In this document: in pieces, positions 1 through 6,219 of the stretch
Position numbering within the stretch: the first letter of the stretch is position 1
Layout of the letters: every line of letters starts with the position of its first letter
Assembly: GCA_016870675.1 (NCBI GenBank)
Contig: VGAU01000105.1
Coordinates: forward strand, 1-6,488
Length of the DNA: 6,488 nt
Direction: 5' to 3'
Source of the DNA: Actinomycetota bacterium
GTDB taxonomy: Bacteria; Actinomycetota; Humimicrobiia; Humimicrobiales; Humimicrobiaceae
Notes under the pieces: model-generated
Database searches by the model: none
What the model saw: the letters and a program-made list of their open reading frames with translations, nothing else
Told to the model about the DNA's origin: nothing
Translations under genes and position numbers: made by a program

Positions 1-2
1 TG

Positions 3-647
3 CACATAGTTACCGGTGACACTAAAGTGGTAGAAAAAGGAAGCGCAGATAAAATTTTTATAAATACATCCGGCATAGGATTCCTCGAAAGTAACATAGA
101 CATATCCCCGAGCAAAATAGAAGTAGGAGATAAGATTTTAATAAACGGGGGCATTGCCGAACACGGTACAGCTATACTTAGCAGTAGAAAGGAGTTCAAT
201 TTTAAAACCAGTATAGTAAGCGACTGCGCTCCCCTGTCCTCCCTGGTTAATGATATTCTGTCAGTATCTAAAAAAATCCACGCTTTAAGAGATGCCACGA
301 GGGGTGGCCTGGCTTCTATACTCTTTGAACTGGCAAGGGCTTCCGAAACTAATATTAATATATATGAGGATAAAATTCCTGTTAAAAAAGAGGTTCACGG
401 CATATGTGAGTTCCTGGGACTTGATCCTCTATACATTGCCAATGAGGGTAAAATGGTTGTTTTTGTAGACGGGAACGATGCGGATAAAGTACTTCAGGCA
501 ATGAAAAAAAATAAATACGGAAAAGACAGCCAGATTATTGGTGAAGTAATTGAAAAAGGTGGAGGCCTGGTTATCTTAATTACTGAACTGGGCACAAAAA
601 GAATCCTTGACCTCCAATACAGCGAGCAGCTCCCCAGAATATGTTAG
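3..647 (+). CDS. hypE: Hydrogenase maturation factor HypE, C-terminal part (5' end outside window)
   Basis: HypE dehydrates the carbamoyl group that HypF places on its C-terminal cysteine. This gives the thiocyanate that supplies the CN ligands of the Ni-Fe active site. The frame is open to the left edge and the gene continues outside. A GTG at 27 is internal, because codons before it read HIVTGDT, a conserved HypE segment. About 214 residues are visible of a usual 330-340. The match rests on VTGDTKVVEKGSADKIFI near the left edge, an AEHGTAIL segment, RDATRGGLASILFELA in the AIR-synthase-like C-terminal domain, and the diagnostic C-terminus PRIC, whose last residue is the modified cysteine. 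The gene faces hypA and is the only + strand gene here. Its composition looks clearly richer in G+C than the - strand genes (about 27 of 60 bases at 181-240). Identification is firm. Confidence 0.96.
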   Translation, partial: HIVTGDTKVVEKGSADKIFINTSGIGFLESNIDISPSKIEVGDKILINGGIAEHGTAILSSRKEFNFKTSIVSDCAPLSSLVNDILSVSKKIHALRDATRGGLASILFELARASETNINIYEDKIPVKKEVHGICEFLGLDPLYIANEGKMVVFVDGNDADKVLQAMKKNKYGKDSQIIGEVIEKGGGLVILITELGTKRILDLQYSEQLPRIC

Positions 648-774
648 CTACCCGTTTAAAACATATTAAACTATTTACTTTATTCTTCTTTAACTATTAT
701 TATTGTAATATTTTATTGATATAGAGGTATTATATAAACTGAAATATTCACTAATTATGCTGGTATATTTTATT
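648..774. other. Convergent gap between hypE and hypA, no firm terminator
   Basis: These 127 bp separate the converging ends of hypE and hypA and are strongly AT-rich. The only hairpin seen is a weak one just after hypE (GTTTAA 654-659 paired with TTAAAC 666-671), followed by a T-rich run on the + strand. No GC-rich stem with a U-tract is visible for either transcript, so termination may rely on Rho or on weak structures. Confidence 0.4.
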
Positions 775-1119
775 CTATTTTTCCACTGAAATTATTTTAA
801 TCTCATCATCATTTATAAACTTAATATTTCTACCGGAACATTTAGGACACCCTGAAATAAAGAAATCTTCTATATCAGATATTTCTTTGCAGTCTTCACA
901 CTTAATTTGTATTTTTTTCTTTTTAAACTTTAATTTAGCACTTTTTAAAATATTATTATCCTTAGTTAAAAACCTGTAATAGAACTCAACTGAATCAGGT
1001 TCGATGTGCGCAATTGAGCTGATTTCAAAATTAACCTTCTTTATTTTCTTTATTTTATTTTCCTTTGCTACCTTATTCAATATATTTAAAATTGAACAGG
1101 TAATAGAATATTCATGCAT
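775..1119 (-). CDS. hypA: Hydrogenase nickel incorporation protein HypA
   Basis: HypA is the nickel metallochaperone that, with the GTPase HypB, delivers nickel to the large-subunit precursor. The 114-residue length is typical. The N-terminus is MHEYSI, with His2 as the nickel ligand next to the free N-terminus. The zinc site is visible as two CxxC pairs, C74/C77 and C91/C94, in a C-terminal domain. The ATG at 1119 is fixed by this MHE start, which must be N-terminal to bind nickel. There is no clear Shine-Dalgarno in the 31 nt after the preceding 84-codon gene; that gap is almost pure A/T and contains two TATAAT hexamers, so translation may be weak or the gene may have an extra promoter. It appears to be the last gene of the hydrogenase operon, while hypB lies upstream of that operon, so the common adjacent hypAB arrangement is broken here. 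Confidence 0.95.
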   Translation of the reverse strand: MHEYSITCSILNILNKVAKENKIKKIKKVNFEISSIAHIEPDSVEFYYRFLTKDNNILKSAKLKFKKKKIQIKCEDCKEISDIEDFFISGCPKCSGRNIKFINDDEIKIISVEK

Positions 1120-1150
1120 GACAATTATACTTAATTATTATACCGGTTTC

Positions 1151-1405
1151 TCATATAATTTTTTCTAAAGATTCATATATTCTTTGCAGTATTAGAAGAC
1201 TATCTTCCATATTGGAGTTTAAAATAAATAAATTTGTTAATTCTTTCCTTATAGCCAGAGTTATGTTTACAGCTTCTACCTGACTCGCTTTAGATCTAAT
1301 TTCTTCCATGAGTCCATCAAGGTCGGTTGCTAATTTCTTAATCTTTTCCGATCTTGAATTTATAGTTCTGCAAACTTTCTCTATATCACTAATTTCTTTA
1401 AACAC
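1151..1405 (-). CDS. Unknown small helical protein in the hydrogenase operon
   Basis: I do not recognise this 84-residue protein. It starts at GTG (1403-1405) behind AAGGGAGG about 7 nt upstream, one of the better ribosome sites in the window, so it is very probably translated. The sequence looks almost wholly alpha-helical, with regularly spaced Ile/Leu/Val among charged residues, no glycine-rich loop, one proline-free run throughout and a single Cys (residue 12). This suits a short coiled coil or helical hairpin. There is no signal peptide or membrane segment. It lies between the maturation protease and hypA on the same strand. That position suggests a part in hydrogenase assembly or a small accessory subunit, but this is inference from context only. 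A 142-bp gap with a possible -10 box precedes it, so it may be partly transcribed on its own with hypA. Confidence 0.8.
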   Translation of the reverse strand: MFKEISDIEKVCRTINSRSEKIKKLATDLDGLMEEIRSKASQVEAVNITLAIRKELTNLFILNSNMEDSLLILQRIYESLEKII

Positions 1406-1465
1406 TTCAATTCCTCCCTTTAAAAATATTGAAAAGACATTTGGTATATTTTTTCACAATAACTT

Positions 1466-1471
1466 ATTATA
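1466..1471 (-). promoter_or_regulatory. Possible -10 box of an internal promoter before the 84-codon gene
   Basis: The 142-bp gap between the protease gene and the 84-codon gene carries a perfect TATAAT on the - strand, about 60 nt ahead of the GTG start. No good -35 sits 16-18 bp upstream; the nearest hexamer, TCGCAA, matches TTGACA at only three positions. TATAAT is common by chance in DNA this AT-rich, so the call is weak. Confidence 0.25.
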
Positions 1472-1547
1472 ACGATGTGTCTGTTTGTTGCGATATAGTT
1501 ATAAATGTTACAAAAATAACCGTATTATATTTTCAATTAACCATTAA

Positions 1548-2051
1548 TTATATACCAGTTTCTTTTTTAATTATTGAAATTATTTCGGGAATTTTTTCCT
1601 CTATTTCTGGAGATAATCTATCTCCAAAATCAATATTCTTCGGCCTAACACCAATTATTGATATATCAGCATTTATTTTTAATACTTTTAGTAGACTAAA
1701 TATATCTACAAGATTCAAATCATGAAGAGATAGACTCTTGTAACCTCTTTTAATAAATTCTTCGATATCATTAACCTTTATATTAACCACATCACCAATA
1801 TTCTGTCCGGTATCTACAGCATCTATTATTATTACCTTTCTGCAGTCCTTTAATAAAAAAATCAGATTAGTTCCTGAAGTTCCCCCGTCAATAATCTCAA
1901 TATTTTTGAAAGAATCAAGTCTTTCTAATTCTTCAACGACTCTTATACCTATACCATCATCAGACCTGTATTTATTGCCAAAACCAATTATTTTTACACC
2001 TGTTCCGGTACACCCGCTATTATTTGAATTATTTTTACTGGTAAAGGTCAT
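1548..2051 (-). CDS. [NiFe]-hydrogenase maturation protease (peptidase M52, HycI/HyaD/HybD family)
   Basis: This endopeptidase removes the C-terminal tail of the large subunit once nickel is in place, letting the protein close over the Ni-Fe centre. The 167-residue sequence shows the family blocks in order: GFGNKYRSDDGIG (residues 23-35), DGGTSGTNLIFLL (55-67), IIIDAVD (74-80) and SLHDLNL (108-114). By comparison with E. coli HybD the nickel-sensing residues should be D32, D77 and H110; all three are present. The ATG at 2051 is the only in-frame start before the first block. It gives an odd 18-residue, Asn/Ser-rich N-terminal extension, and there is no Shine-Dalgarno: the upstream sequence is A/T only apart from a tiny ATG-AAT-ATG-TAA reading frame just before the start. 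It follows hydA by 43 bp, and HydA is its obvious substrate. Confidence 0.94.
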   Translation of the reverse strand: MTFTSKNNSNNSGCTGTGVKIIGFGNKYRSDDGIGIRVVEELERLDSFKNIEIIDGGTSGTNLIFLLKDCRKVIIIDAVDTGQNIGDVVNIKVNDIEEFIKRGYKSLSLHDLNLVDIFSLLKVLKINADISIIGVRPKNIDFGDRLSPEIEEKIPEIISIIKKETGI

Positions 2052-2068
2052 TTTACATATTCATTTTA

Positions 2069-2092
2069 TATATTATTTAAAAAAATAATATA
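2069..2092 (-). repeat. Perfect all-A/T inverted repeat between hydA and the protease gene
   Basis: Two 10-base arms, 2069-2078 (TATATTATTT on the + strand) and 2083-2092 (AAATAATATA), are exact reverse complements around a 4-base loop. On the transcript the hairpin begins just after the hydA stop codon and ends about 17 nt before the protease start. With only A-U pairs and no following U-run beyond the loop it is not a standard intrinsic terminator. It could slow 3' decay of the structural-gene mRNA, act as a processing site, or lower expression of the protease. It could also arise by chance in very AT-rich DNA. Confidence 0.5.
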
Positions 2093-2094
2093 CT

Positions 2095-3396
2095 TTACTT
2101 ATTTATCAATTTACACTTAAGTAAATGCGTTGAGCATGATATACAAGGATCGTAAGCTCTTATTAGCATCTCGCAGGCTAACCTGATTTCAACCTCGCTC
2201 TTATCAATTATAGCTTGAACCAGTGCATACATATCTTTTTCTATATTTGCATAATTCATTCCTGTAGGAATTATCAAATTAGCCTTTTCTACTCTACCTA
2301 AATCATTATAAGTATAATCATGAATAAGTAGACCTCTTGGAGCCTCTACAACTCCAACGCCTCTACCTCCCTTAGGTTTGATTTCTGCCATTGCTTTGTC
2401 TTCATCAAGACCTTCCTCAAGAATTTCATTAATTAATTTTATACTGTCATCAACACTATGGATAATCTCAACAAATTGAGCAATGTTATTCATAAATGGA
2501 TTATAACAGGGAGCTTTAAGTCCCAGCTCATTAGCATATTTTTTAGCATTATCAGTAAGTCTTTCATAATTATTATTAAATCTCGCCAGAGCACCGACCA
2601 TAAATGCATCCCTTGTTGCCCAGCAATGTTTTGCTGTTGAATACCGAACTATTTTTTCATTTATCTTATCCATATAATTCTGATCATCAATTTCCCAGCC
2701 ATCCGTTGATTTTATATTTCCATCATAAAGAGCATAATCAATTGGGTCACTTATAGAAATATATTCAGTTTCTCTTTCAAAATCAGGAATTTCTAGAGCT
2801 TTTAGAACTTCAAGAGTTTTTTCAAAGTTCGGGTAACTTGCCTCAAGCATTTTTCTCATCTCCACCATTTCCTCCTCCGTGGGAAGTTTGGTAAACCCAC
2901 CAACTACAATTCTTATCGGATGGACTGCTCTGCCTCCTATAATTCTAACCATATCATTTGCTATCTTTTTAGTTCTCAAAGCAATATTAACTACTTCAGG
3001 GTGTGTTTCAACAAGTGGTATTATACTTCCCACACCAAAAAAATCAGGAATAGCCAGGAAATATACATGCAGGACATTACTCCGGACATTTTCGTGGTGA
3101 TAAACAAGTTTCCTTAAATTTATGGTCTGCAGTGATGGTTCTATACCCATAGCCTTTTCGGTCGCTTTAATGGATGCACAGGTATGTGCAACTGAACAAA
3201 TCCCACAAATTCTTGAAGCTATATGTGATGGTTCATCATATTTTCTTCCTACGAGCATTGCTTCAAAAAATCTCGGCGGCTCTGGTATTCTAAATATCAA
3301 CTCCTCAATCTTTTTATCCTTTATATTTATAATCAAATCTCCATGACCTTCAACTCTTGATACAGGGGAAACCTCTATGTTTAAATTATTTGCTAT
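2095..3396 (-). CDS. hydA: [NiFe]-hydrogenase large (alpha) subunit, group 3b type, with non-canonical start
   Basis: This is the catalytic subunit carrying the Ni-Fe centre for reversible H2 oxidation. Both cysteine pairs are visible: RICGICSVAH (C64, C67, H71) and DPCISCSTH (C418, C421, H424). Processing after H424 would release a 9-residue tail, LLKCKLINK. The first standard start in frame is a TTG at 3336, but codons upstream read NIEVSPVSRVEGHGD, which is the conserved N-terminal L1 region, so the true start must lie further up. The only candidates after the hydD stop are ATT 3402, ATA 3399 and ATA 3396, behind GGAGG at 3406-3410. I place the start at ATA 3396, giving 433 residues, close to the roughly 428 of P. 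furiosus HydA. The hydD stop is in the same frame, 18 nt upstream. Family call is firm; the start is uncertain. Assignment to group 3b rests on gene order and partner subunits. Confidence 0.95.
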   Translation of the reverse strand: MANNLNIEVSPVSRVEGHGDLIINIKDKKIEELIFRIPEPPRFFEAMLVGRKYDEPSHIASRICGICSVAHTCASIKATEKAMGIEPSLQTINLRKLVYHHENVRSNVLHVYFLAIPDFFGVGSIIPLVETHPEVVNIALRTKKIANDMVRIIGGRAVHPIRIVVGGFTKLPTEEEMVEMRKMLEASYPNFEKTLEVLKALEIPDFERETEYISISDPIDYALYDGNIKSTDGWEIDDQNYMDKINEKIVRYSTAKHCWATRDAFMVGALARFNNNYERLTDNAKKYANELGLKAPCYNPFMNNIAQFVEIIHSVDDSIKLINEILEEGLDEDKAMAEIKPKGGRGVGVVEAPRGLLIHDYTYNDLGRVEKANLIIPTGMNYANIEKDMYALVQAIIDKSEVEIRLACEMLIRAYDPCISCSTHLLKCKLINK

Positions 3397-3405
3397 TATA
3401 ATTAA

Positions 3406-3410
3406 CCTCC
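3406..3410 (-). promoter_or_regulatory. Shine-Dalgarno GGAGG for hydA
   Basis: On the - strand GGAGG follows the hydD TAG stop by 4 nt. It lies 3, 6 and 9 nt before ATT 3402, ATA 3399 and ATA 3396 respectively. It is about 70 nt from the TTG at 3336, far too distant to serve that codon. It therefore argues that translation of hydA starts at one of the ATA codons rather than at the TTG. Confidence 0.75.
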
Positions 3411-3414
3411 GATA

Positions 3415-4170
3415 CTATTTGTTTTTTTGTTCTATAGTTTTACCCCTACAGGCATTATAGAGGTTGAATTCTTTTAGAATATCCTCTACAGTTAATCCAT
3501 ATTCCTTAAGCAGATCTTTTTGCGCATTTATATTTGGGTCATCAATTACTCCACGGCAGGCTTCGCACCCTGAAACACTATTAGGACATCTGGAATTGCA
3601 GCCGGCTCTCGATATGGGACCCAAACAGGTTATCCCAAGTTCATATACACAGGTATTCCCATTTCTTTTACATTCTATACACACAGGATAATTGGGGATT
3701 TCTGGCTTTTTCCCTACAATGAGAGATCTTATTATATCTACTATTTCAAATCTATTTGGAGGACAGCCTCTTGCATAATAATCAACCTTAACATATTCAT
3801 CAACTGGCTTTACCTCGATGGAATCTATCAACTTTTTTTTATCTCTATATACCAATTCTTTTGCCTTTTCTAAACCATATAAATTCTTAAGGCAGTTCAA
3901 TCCACCACTTACTGCACACGCTCCAATAGCTACTATTGTCCCGGCTATATCTCCGATTTTCTTTATTCTTTCGATCTCATGCATAGTGGATATGGAACCT
4001 TCCACAATAGCGATTTCATAATTATCACTGTACTCGGTAATAGCCTCTGTAAAATGAACAATTTCTATAGCATTTACCAAATCCAGTAACTGGTCTTCGA
4101 GATTCAATATTTCTAACTGACATCCACCACATCCAGTTAATCCAAATATTCCAACTTTTGGTTTCCTCAT
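3415..4170 (-). CDS. hydD: [NiFe]-hydrogenase small (delta) subunit
   Basis: This Fe-S relay subunit passes electrons between the Ni-Fe site of HydA and the HydB/HydG diaphorase half. From ATG 4170 it has 251 residues. The proximal cluster ligands are visible: C14 and C17 in LTGCGGCQLEILN, C85 in AIGACAVSGG and C136 in ARGCPPNR. The C-terminal region holds eight more cysteines (C164, C167, C174, C182, C191, C195, C202, C205), enough for two further clusters. A longer frame opens at GTG 4203, but the ATG is preferred: it overlaps the hydG stop as TAATG, has GAGG about 8 nt upstream, and gives the MRKPKVGIFG start expected of the family. There is no twin-arginine signal, so the enzyme is cytoplasmic. 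Its TAG stop is in frame with hydA. Confidence 0.95.
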   Translation of the reverse strand: MRKPKVGIFGLTGCGGCQLEILNLEDQLLDLVNAIEIVHFTEAITEYSDNYEIAIVEGSISTMHEIERIKKIGDIAGTIVAIGACAVSGGLNCLKNLYGLEKAKELVYRDKKKLIDSIEVKPVDEYVKVDYYARGCPPNRFEIVDIIRSLIVGKKPEIPNYPVCIECKRNGNTCVYELGITCLGPISRAGCNSRCPNSVSGCEACRGVIDDPNINAQKDLLKEYGLTVEDILKEFNLYNACRGKTIEQKNK

Positions 4171-5027
4171 TATATAGCCTCTTTCAGATTTTTTATTTGC
4201 CACAAACTAAAAACAGGACCATCAACACATACCAGTTTATCGCCTATATGACAATGGTTGCACTTTCCAACTCCACATTCCATTCTTCTTTCTAAAGAGA
4301 GGTAGATATTCTCAGGCTTAAACTTTTTTTTCTTCAATTCATCAATTACATACTTGTACATAATTGGAGGACCACATACTGCAGCATAAGTATCATCAGG
4401 CGGGAATTTTACCCTTGGTATTAATTTTGTACAAACTCCGATTTCACCAGTCCATTTATCATCAGGGTTATCTACTGAAAGACATAATGAAATATCACCA
4501 CGATTGCTCCAGTATTGAATTTCATTCTTAAATAAGATACTCTCAGGATTCACTGCTCCATATATCACCATTATTTCCTTATAATCTTCTCTGTAGTGTA
4601 AAATGTATCTTATTAGTGACATTAATGGAGCCAACCCCAATCCACCAGCAATTAAGAGAACATTATGATTTTTCATCTTTTCGTAAGGAAAATAGCCATT
4701 TCCAAAAGGTCCCCTTATGCCAACTCTTTCTCCTTCTTCCATATTATGAAGAGCTCGCGAAACGCTCCCTGCATTCCTTACACAAAGCTTAAAGAAATCC
4801 CTATTTTTTGGATTGGAGATAATTGAAAAAGGTGCTTCCCCCAGACCAAATACTGTTAACTCAACAAATTGTCCTGGTTTGAATTCAAATTTATTTTTTA
4901 TTTCTTCATCATCAAATACTATTTTAAATACTTTTTCTGTAGGACTTATTTGTTCTATACGAGTGATCCTTGCTACATCAGGAGCATATATGGTATTTTT
5001 ACTTGCTGCATTTACTCCAAGAACCAT
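4170..5027 (-). CDS. hydG: Hydrogenase gamma subunit, FAD/NAD(P)-binding with C-terminal [2Fe-2S]
   Basis: This is the diaphorase subunit where electrons enter or leave as NAD(P)H. The 285 residues follow the ferredoxin-NADP reductase fold: a flavin domain with APFSI (65-69) and RGPFGNGYFP (105-114), then a nucleotide domain with AGGLGLAPL (127-135) and VCGPP (217-221). At the C-terminus is a [2Fe-2S] motif with C251, C256, C259 and C267, as in the PyrK/dihydroorotate dehydrogenase electron-transfer family. In isolation it could be taken for PyrK, but the flanking hydB and hydD settle the role. The ATG at 5027 follows the hydB stop directly (TAAATG), with AGAGGTG upstream, and its own stop overlaps the hydD start, so the three genes are translationally coupled. 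The sequence does not let me choose between NAD and NADP. Confidence 0.94.
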   Translation of the reverse strand: MVLGVNAASKNTIYAPDVARITRIEQISPTEKVFKIVFDDEEIKNKFEFKPGQFVELTVFGLGEAPFSIISNPKNRDFFKLCVRNAGSVSRALHNMEEGERVGIRGPFGNGYFPYEKMKNHNVLLIAGGLGLAPLMSLIRYILHYREDYKEIMVIYGAVNPESILFKNEIQYWSNRGDISLCLSVDNPDDKWTGEIGVCTKLIPRVKFPPDDTYAAVCGPPIMYKYVIDELKKKKFKPENIYLSLERRMECGVGKCNHCHIGDKLVCVDGPVFSLWQIKNLKEAI

Positions 5028-6059
5028 TTACACACTCACCTCTTTCTTAACTGAATTAATATCTTCAGCAATATTAATCTTGGCCAGACATGCTTCTATA
5101 CATCTCCCACAGCCAACACATGCATACTTACCAAATTTATCAATAAATGTTTTAAGTTTGCATCTATACCTCTGCTTCAACCTATTTTCCTTATCGGGTC
5201 TGAAATTATGTCCACCTGCTACCAATCCATATTCCGATATCATGCATGAATCCCACTCTCTTGTTTTACTACCGCTTTTTAAATTAAGTTCAATATCATC
5301 TTTTATATTGAAGCAAAAACAGGTAGGACAGACAAGATTGCATGATCCACAGCTGTAACAATTTTTTGCAATTTTTTTCCAGAAATCCTCATTATCATAA
5401 ATTAATTCGAAATCATCATAAAAGTTCTTAATATTAACACTCATTTTAAATTTCTTACGATAATTATTCATATATTTATCGTATCCTCTAAAATCTTCTG
5501 CAGTTGCATCGCTTACTTTTGCATACCTCTCAACAATTTCATTTCCTCTAGCAGTAGCAATTCTTATAAAATATTTATCTTTGAGTTCTGTAAGATAAAT
5601 ATCAAAACCGTCTTTTGCATACTCGGTACCCATGCTGAGGGAAAAATTCGTTTCAGTAGGTTTGCTATCCATTCCAATCACTATTAGTTTTTCCCTTTTT
5701 GAAATATAATTTTCATCAATAAAATCTGTAGTGAAAACCCTATCCAAAAAATTCATACCATTTATATCCCACGCATTAACTCCAAAAAGGATCTCTTCAT
5801 CGCTTTCAATCACCGGTCTTACCTCAATTTTTCTTCCAACCTCATAAGTAACTAACTTTTCATTTGGAGGAAACAATAGCTTTTTTGCTGGAGGGATAGT
5901 TACCCTCATATAATTGGTATCCAGTTCAGAAATATCCTTAATTGGAACAAAATCATGGACTGACCTGTCTTTCTTCTTGGGTCCTATAAATTCGTATTCA
6001 GAAATAAGAGCTTTTACAAAATCTCTGTAAGCACTCTTATCCAGGACTTTATACAACAT
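5028..6059 (-). CDS. hydB: Hydrogenase beta subunit, two-[4Fe-4S] ferredoxin-type (AsrA/HydB family)
   Basis: HydB links the small subunit to the flavin subunit through two [4Fe-4S] clusters. The 343 residues have an N-terminal family domain of about 225 residues and a C-terminal dicluster region: C234/C237/C240/C244 (CYSCGSCNLVCP) and C314/C317/C320/C324 (CVGCGRCIEAC). The second motif ends in CLAKI instead of the usual Cys-Pro. Further cysteines C247, C249, C272 and C300 lie between. In the N-terminal domain the stretches GVNAWD (93-98) and TNFSLSMGT (137-145) lack cysteines that, from memory, relatives carry at the matching places (PCD and CFCxSMGT). The ATG at 6059 has AAAGGAAAGAG upstream and is the first structural gene after the promoter. 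The related anaerobic sulfite reductase subunit A is the main alternative, but the neighbours favour hydrogenase. Confidence 0.92.
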   Translation of the reverse strand: MLYKVLDKSAYRDFVKALISEYEFIGPKKKDRSVHDFVPIKDISELDTNYMRVTIPPAKKLLFPPNEKLVTYEVGRKIEVRPVIESDEEILFGVNAWDINGMNFLDRVFTTDFIDENYISKREKLIVIGMDSKPTETNFSLSMGTEYAKDGFDIYLTELKDKYFIRIATARGNEIVERYAKVSDATAEDFRGYDKYMNNYRKKFKMSVNIKNFYDDFELIYDNEDFWKKIAKNCYSCGSCNLVCPTCFCFNIKDDIELNLKSGSKTREWDSCMISEYGLVAGGHNFRPDKENRLKQRYRCKLKTFIDKFGKYACVGCGRCIEACLAKINIAEDINSVKKEVSV

Positions 6060-6104
6060 AAATTCTCTTTCCTTTTATTACTTTAAAAATTCTCAGGGAA
6101 TATT

Positions 6105-6126
6105 ATTTGTAATAGGTTTGTAACAA
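6105..6126. promoter_or_regulatory. Putative operator at the hydB transcription start
   Basis: The + strand 6107-6126 reads TTGTAATAGGTTTGTAACAA, an imperfect palindrome with outer TTGT/ACAA arms. On the - strand the same DNA holds two direct copies of TTACAAA (6117-6123 and 6106-6112) exactly 11 bp apart, one helical turn. It begins at the predicted start point, just downstream of the -10 box, which is a typical repressor position. The half-sites resemble those of the NADH-sensing repressor Rex, but the usual Rex site, from memory, has a 4-bp spacer and this one would need 6, so the regulator is open. Confidence 0.4.
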
Positions 6127-6132
6127 TGAGTT

Positions 6133-6161
6133 AAAATATCATTTACCGTTATAAATGTCAA
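6133..6161 (-). promoter_or_regulatory. Sigma70/SigA-type promoter of the hydrogenase operon
   Basis: On the - strand a perfect -35 TTGACA (6156-6161) is followed by a 17-bp spacer and a -10 TATTTT (6133-6138, four of six consensus bases). A TG one base before the -10 makes it an extended -10 promoter. The predicted start is near 6126, leaving a leader of roughly 65 nt before the hydB ATG. It lies in the 160-bp gap after hypB, so the structural genes can be expressed independently of hypB. Confidence 0.7.
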
Positions 6162-6219
6162 TAAAAGCTCGTTTTTGATTTTCTGTAAATTTAACAATTT
6201 TGTTGAAATTATAGATCAT

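Noticed and set aside
654..671. Hairpin GTTTAA/TTAAAC after hypE as an intrinsic terminator
   Set aside because: The stem is only 6 bp with one G-C pair and the following T-run is broken by A and C; too weak to call.
1498..1508. GTTATAAATGT shared exactly with 6148-6158 near the hydB promoter, as a common regulator site
   Set aside because: An 11-base AT-rich match is plausible by chance. At 6148-6158 it overlaps the -35, while at 1498 no promoter lines up with it.
1429..1725. 98-codon + strand open frame
   Set aside because: It is mostly antisense to the protease gene and the hydrophobic translation is what AT-rich antisense DNA gives; no supporting signal.
4168..4203. Longer hydD starting at GTG 4203
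   Set aside because: It would add 11 residues overlapping the hydG end. The ATG at 4170 has the TAATG coupling, a GAGG site and the expected family N-terminus.
4813..5358. 181-codon + strand open frame
   Set aside because: It lies antisense to hydG and hydB, has no ribosome site or recognisable motif, and is a shadow of the coding strand.
6107..6126. Calling the hydB operator a definite Rex box
   Set aside because: The half-sites match fairly well, but the spacing is 6 rather than the 4 bp I know for Rex sites. Kept only as a putative operator.
6190..6207. Inverted repeat TTTAACAA-TT-TTGTTGAA just after the hypB stop, as terminator or second operator
   Set aside because: It is AT-rich with one G-T pair and no U-tract. 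Its half-sites face the opposite way to a Rex-type site, so neither role is supported.
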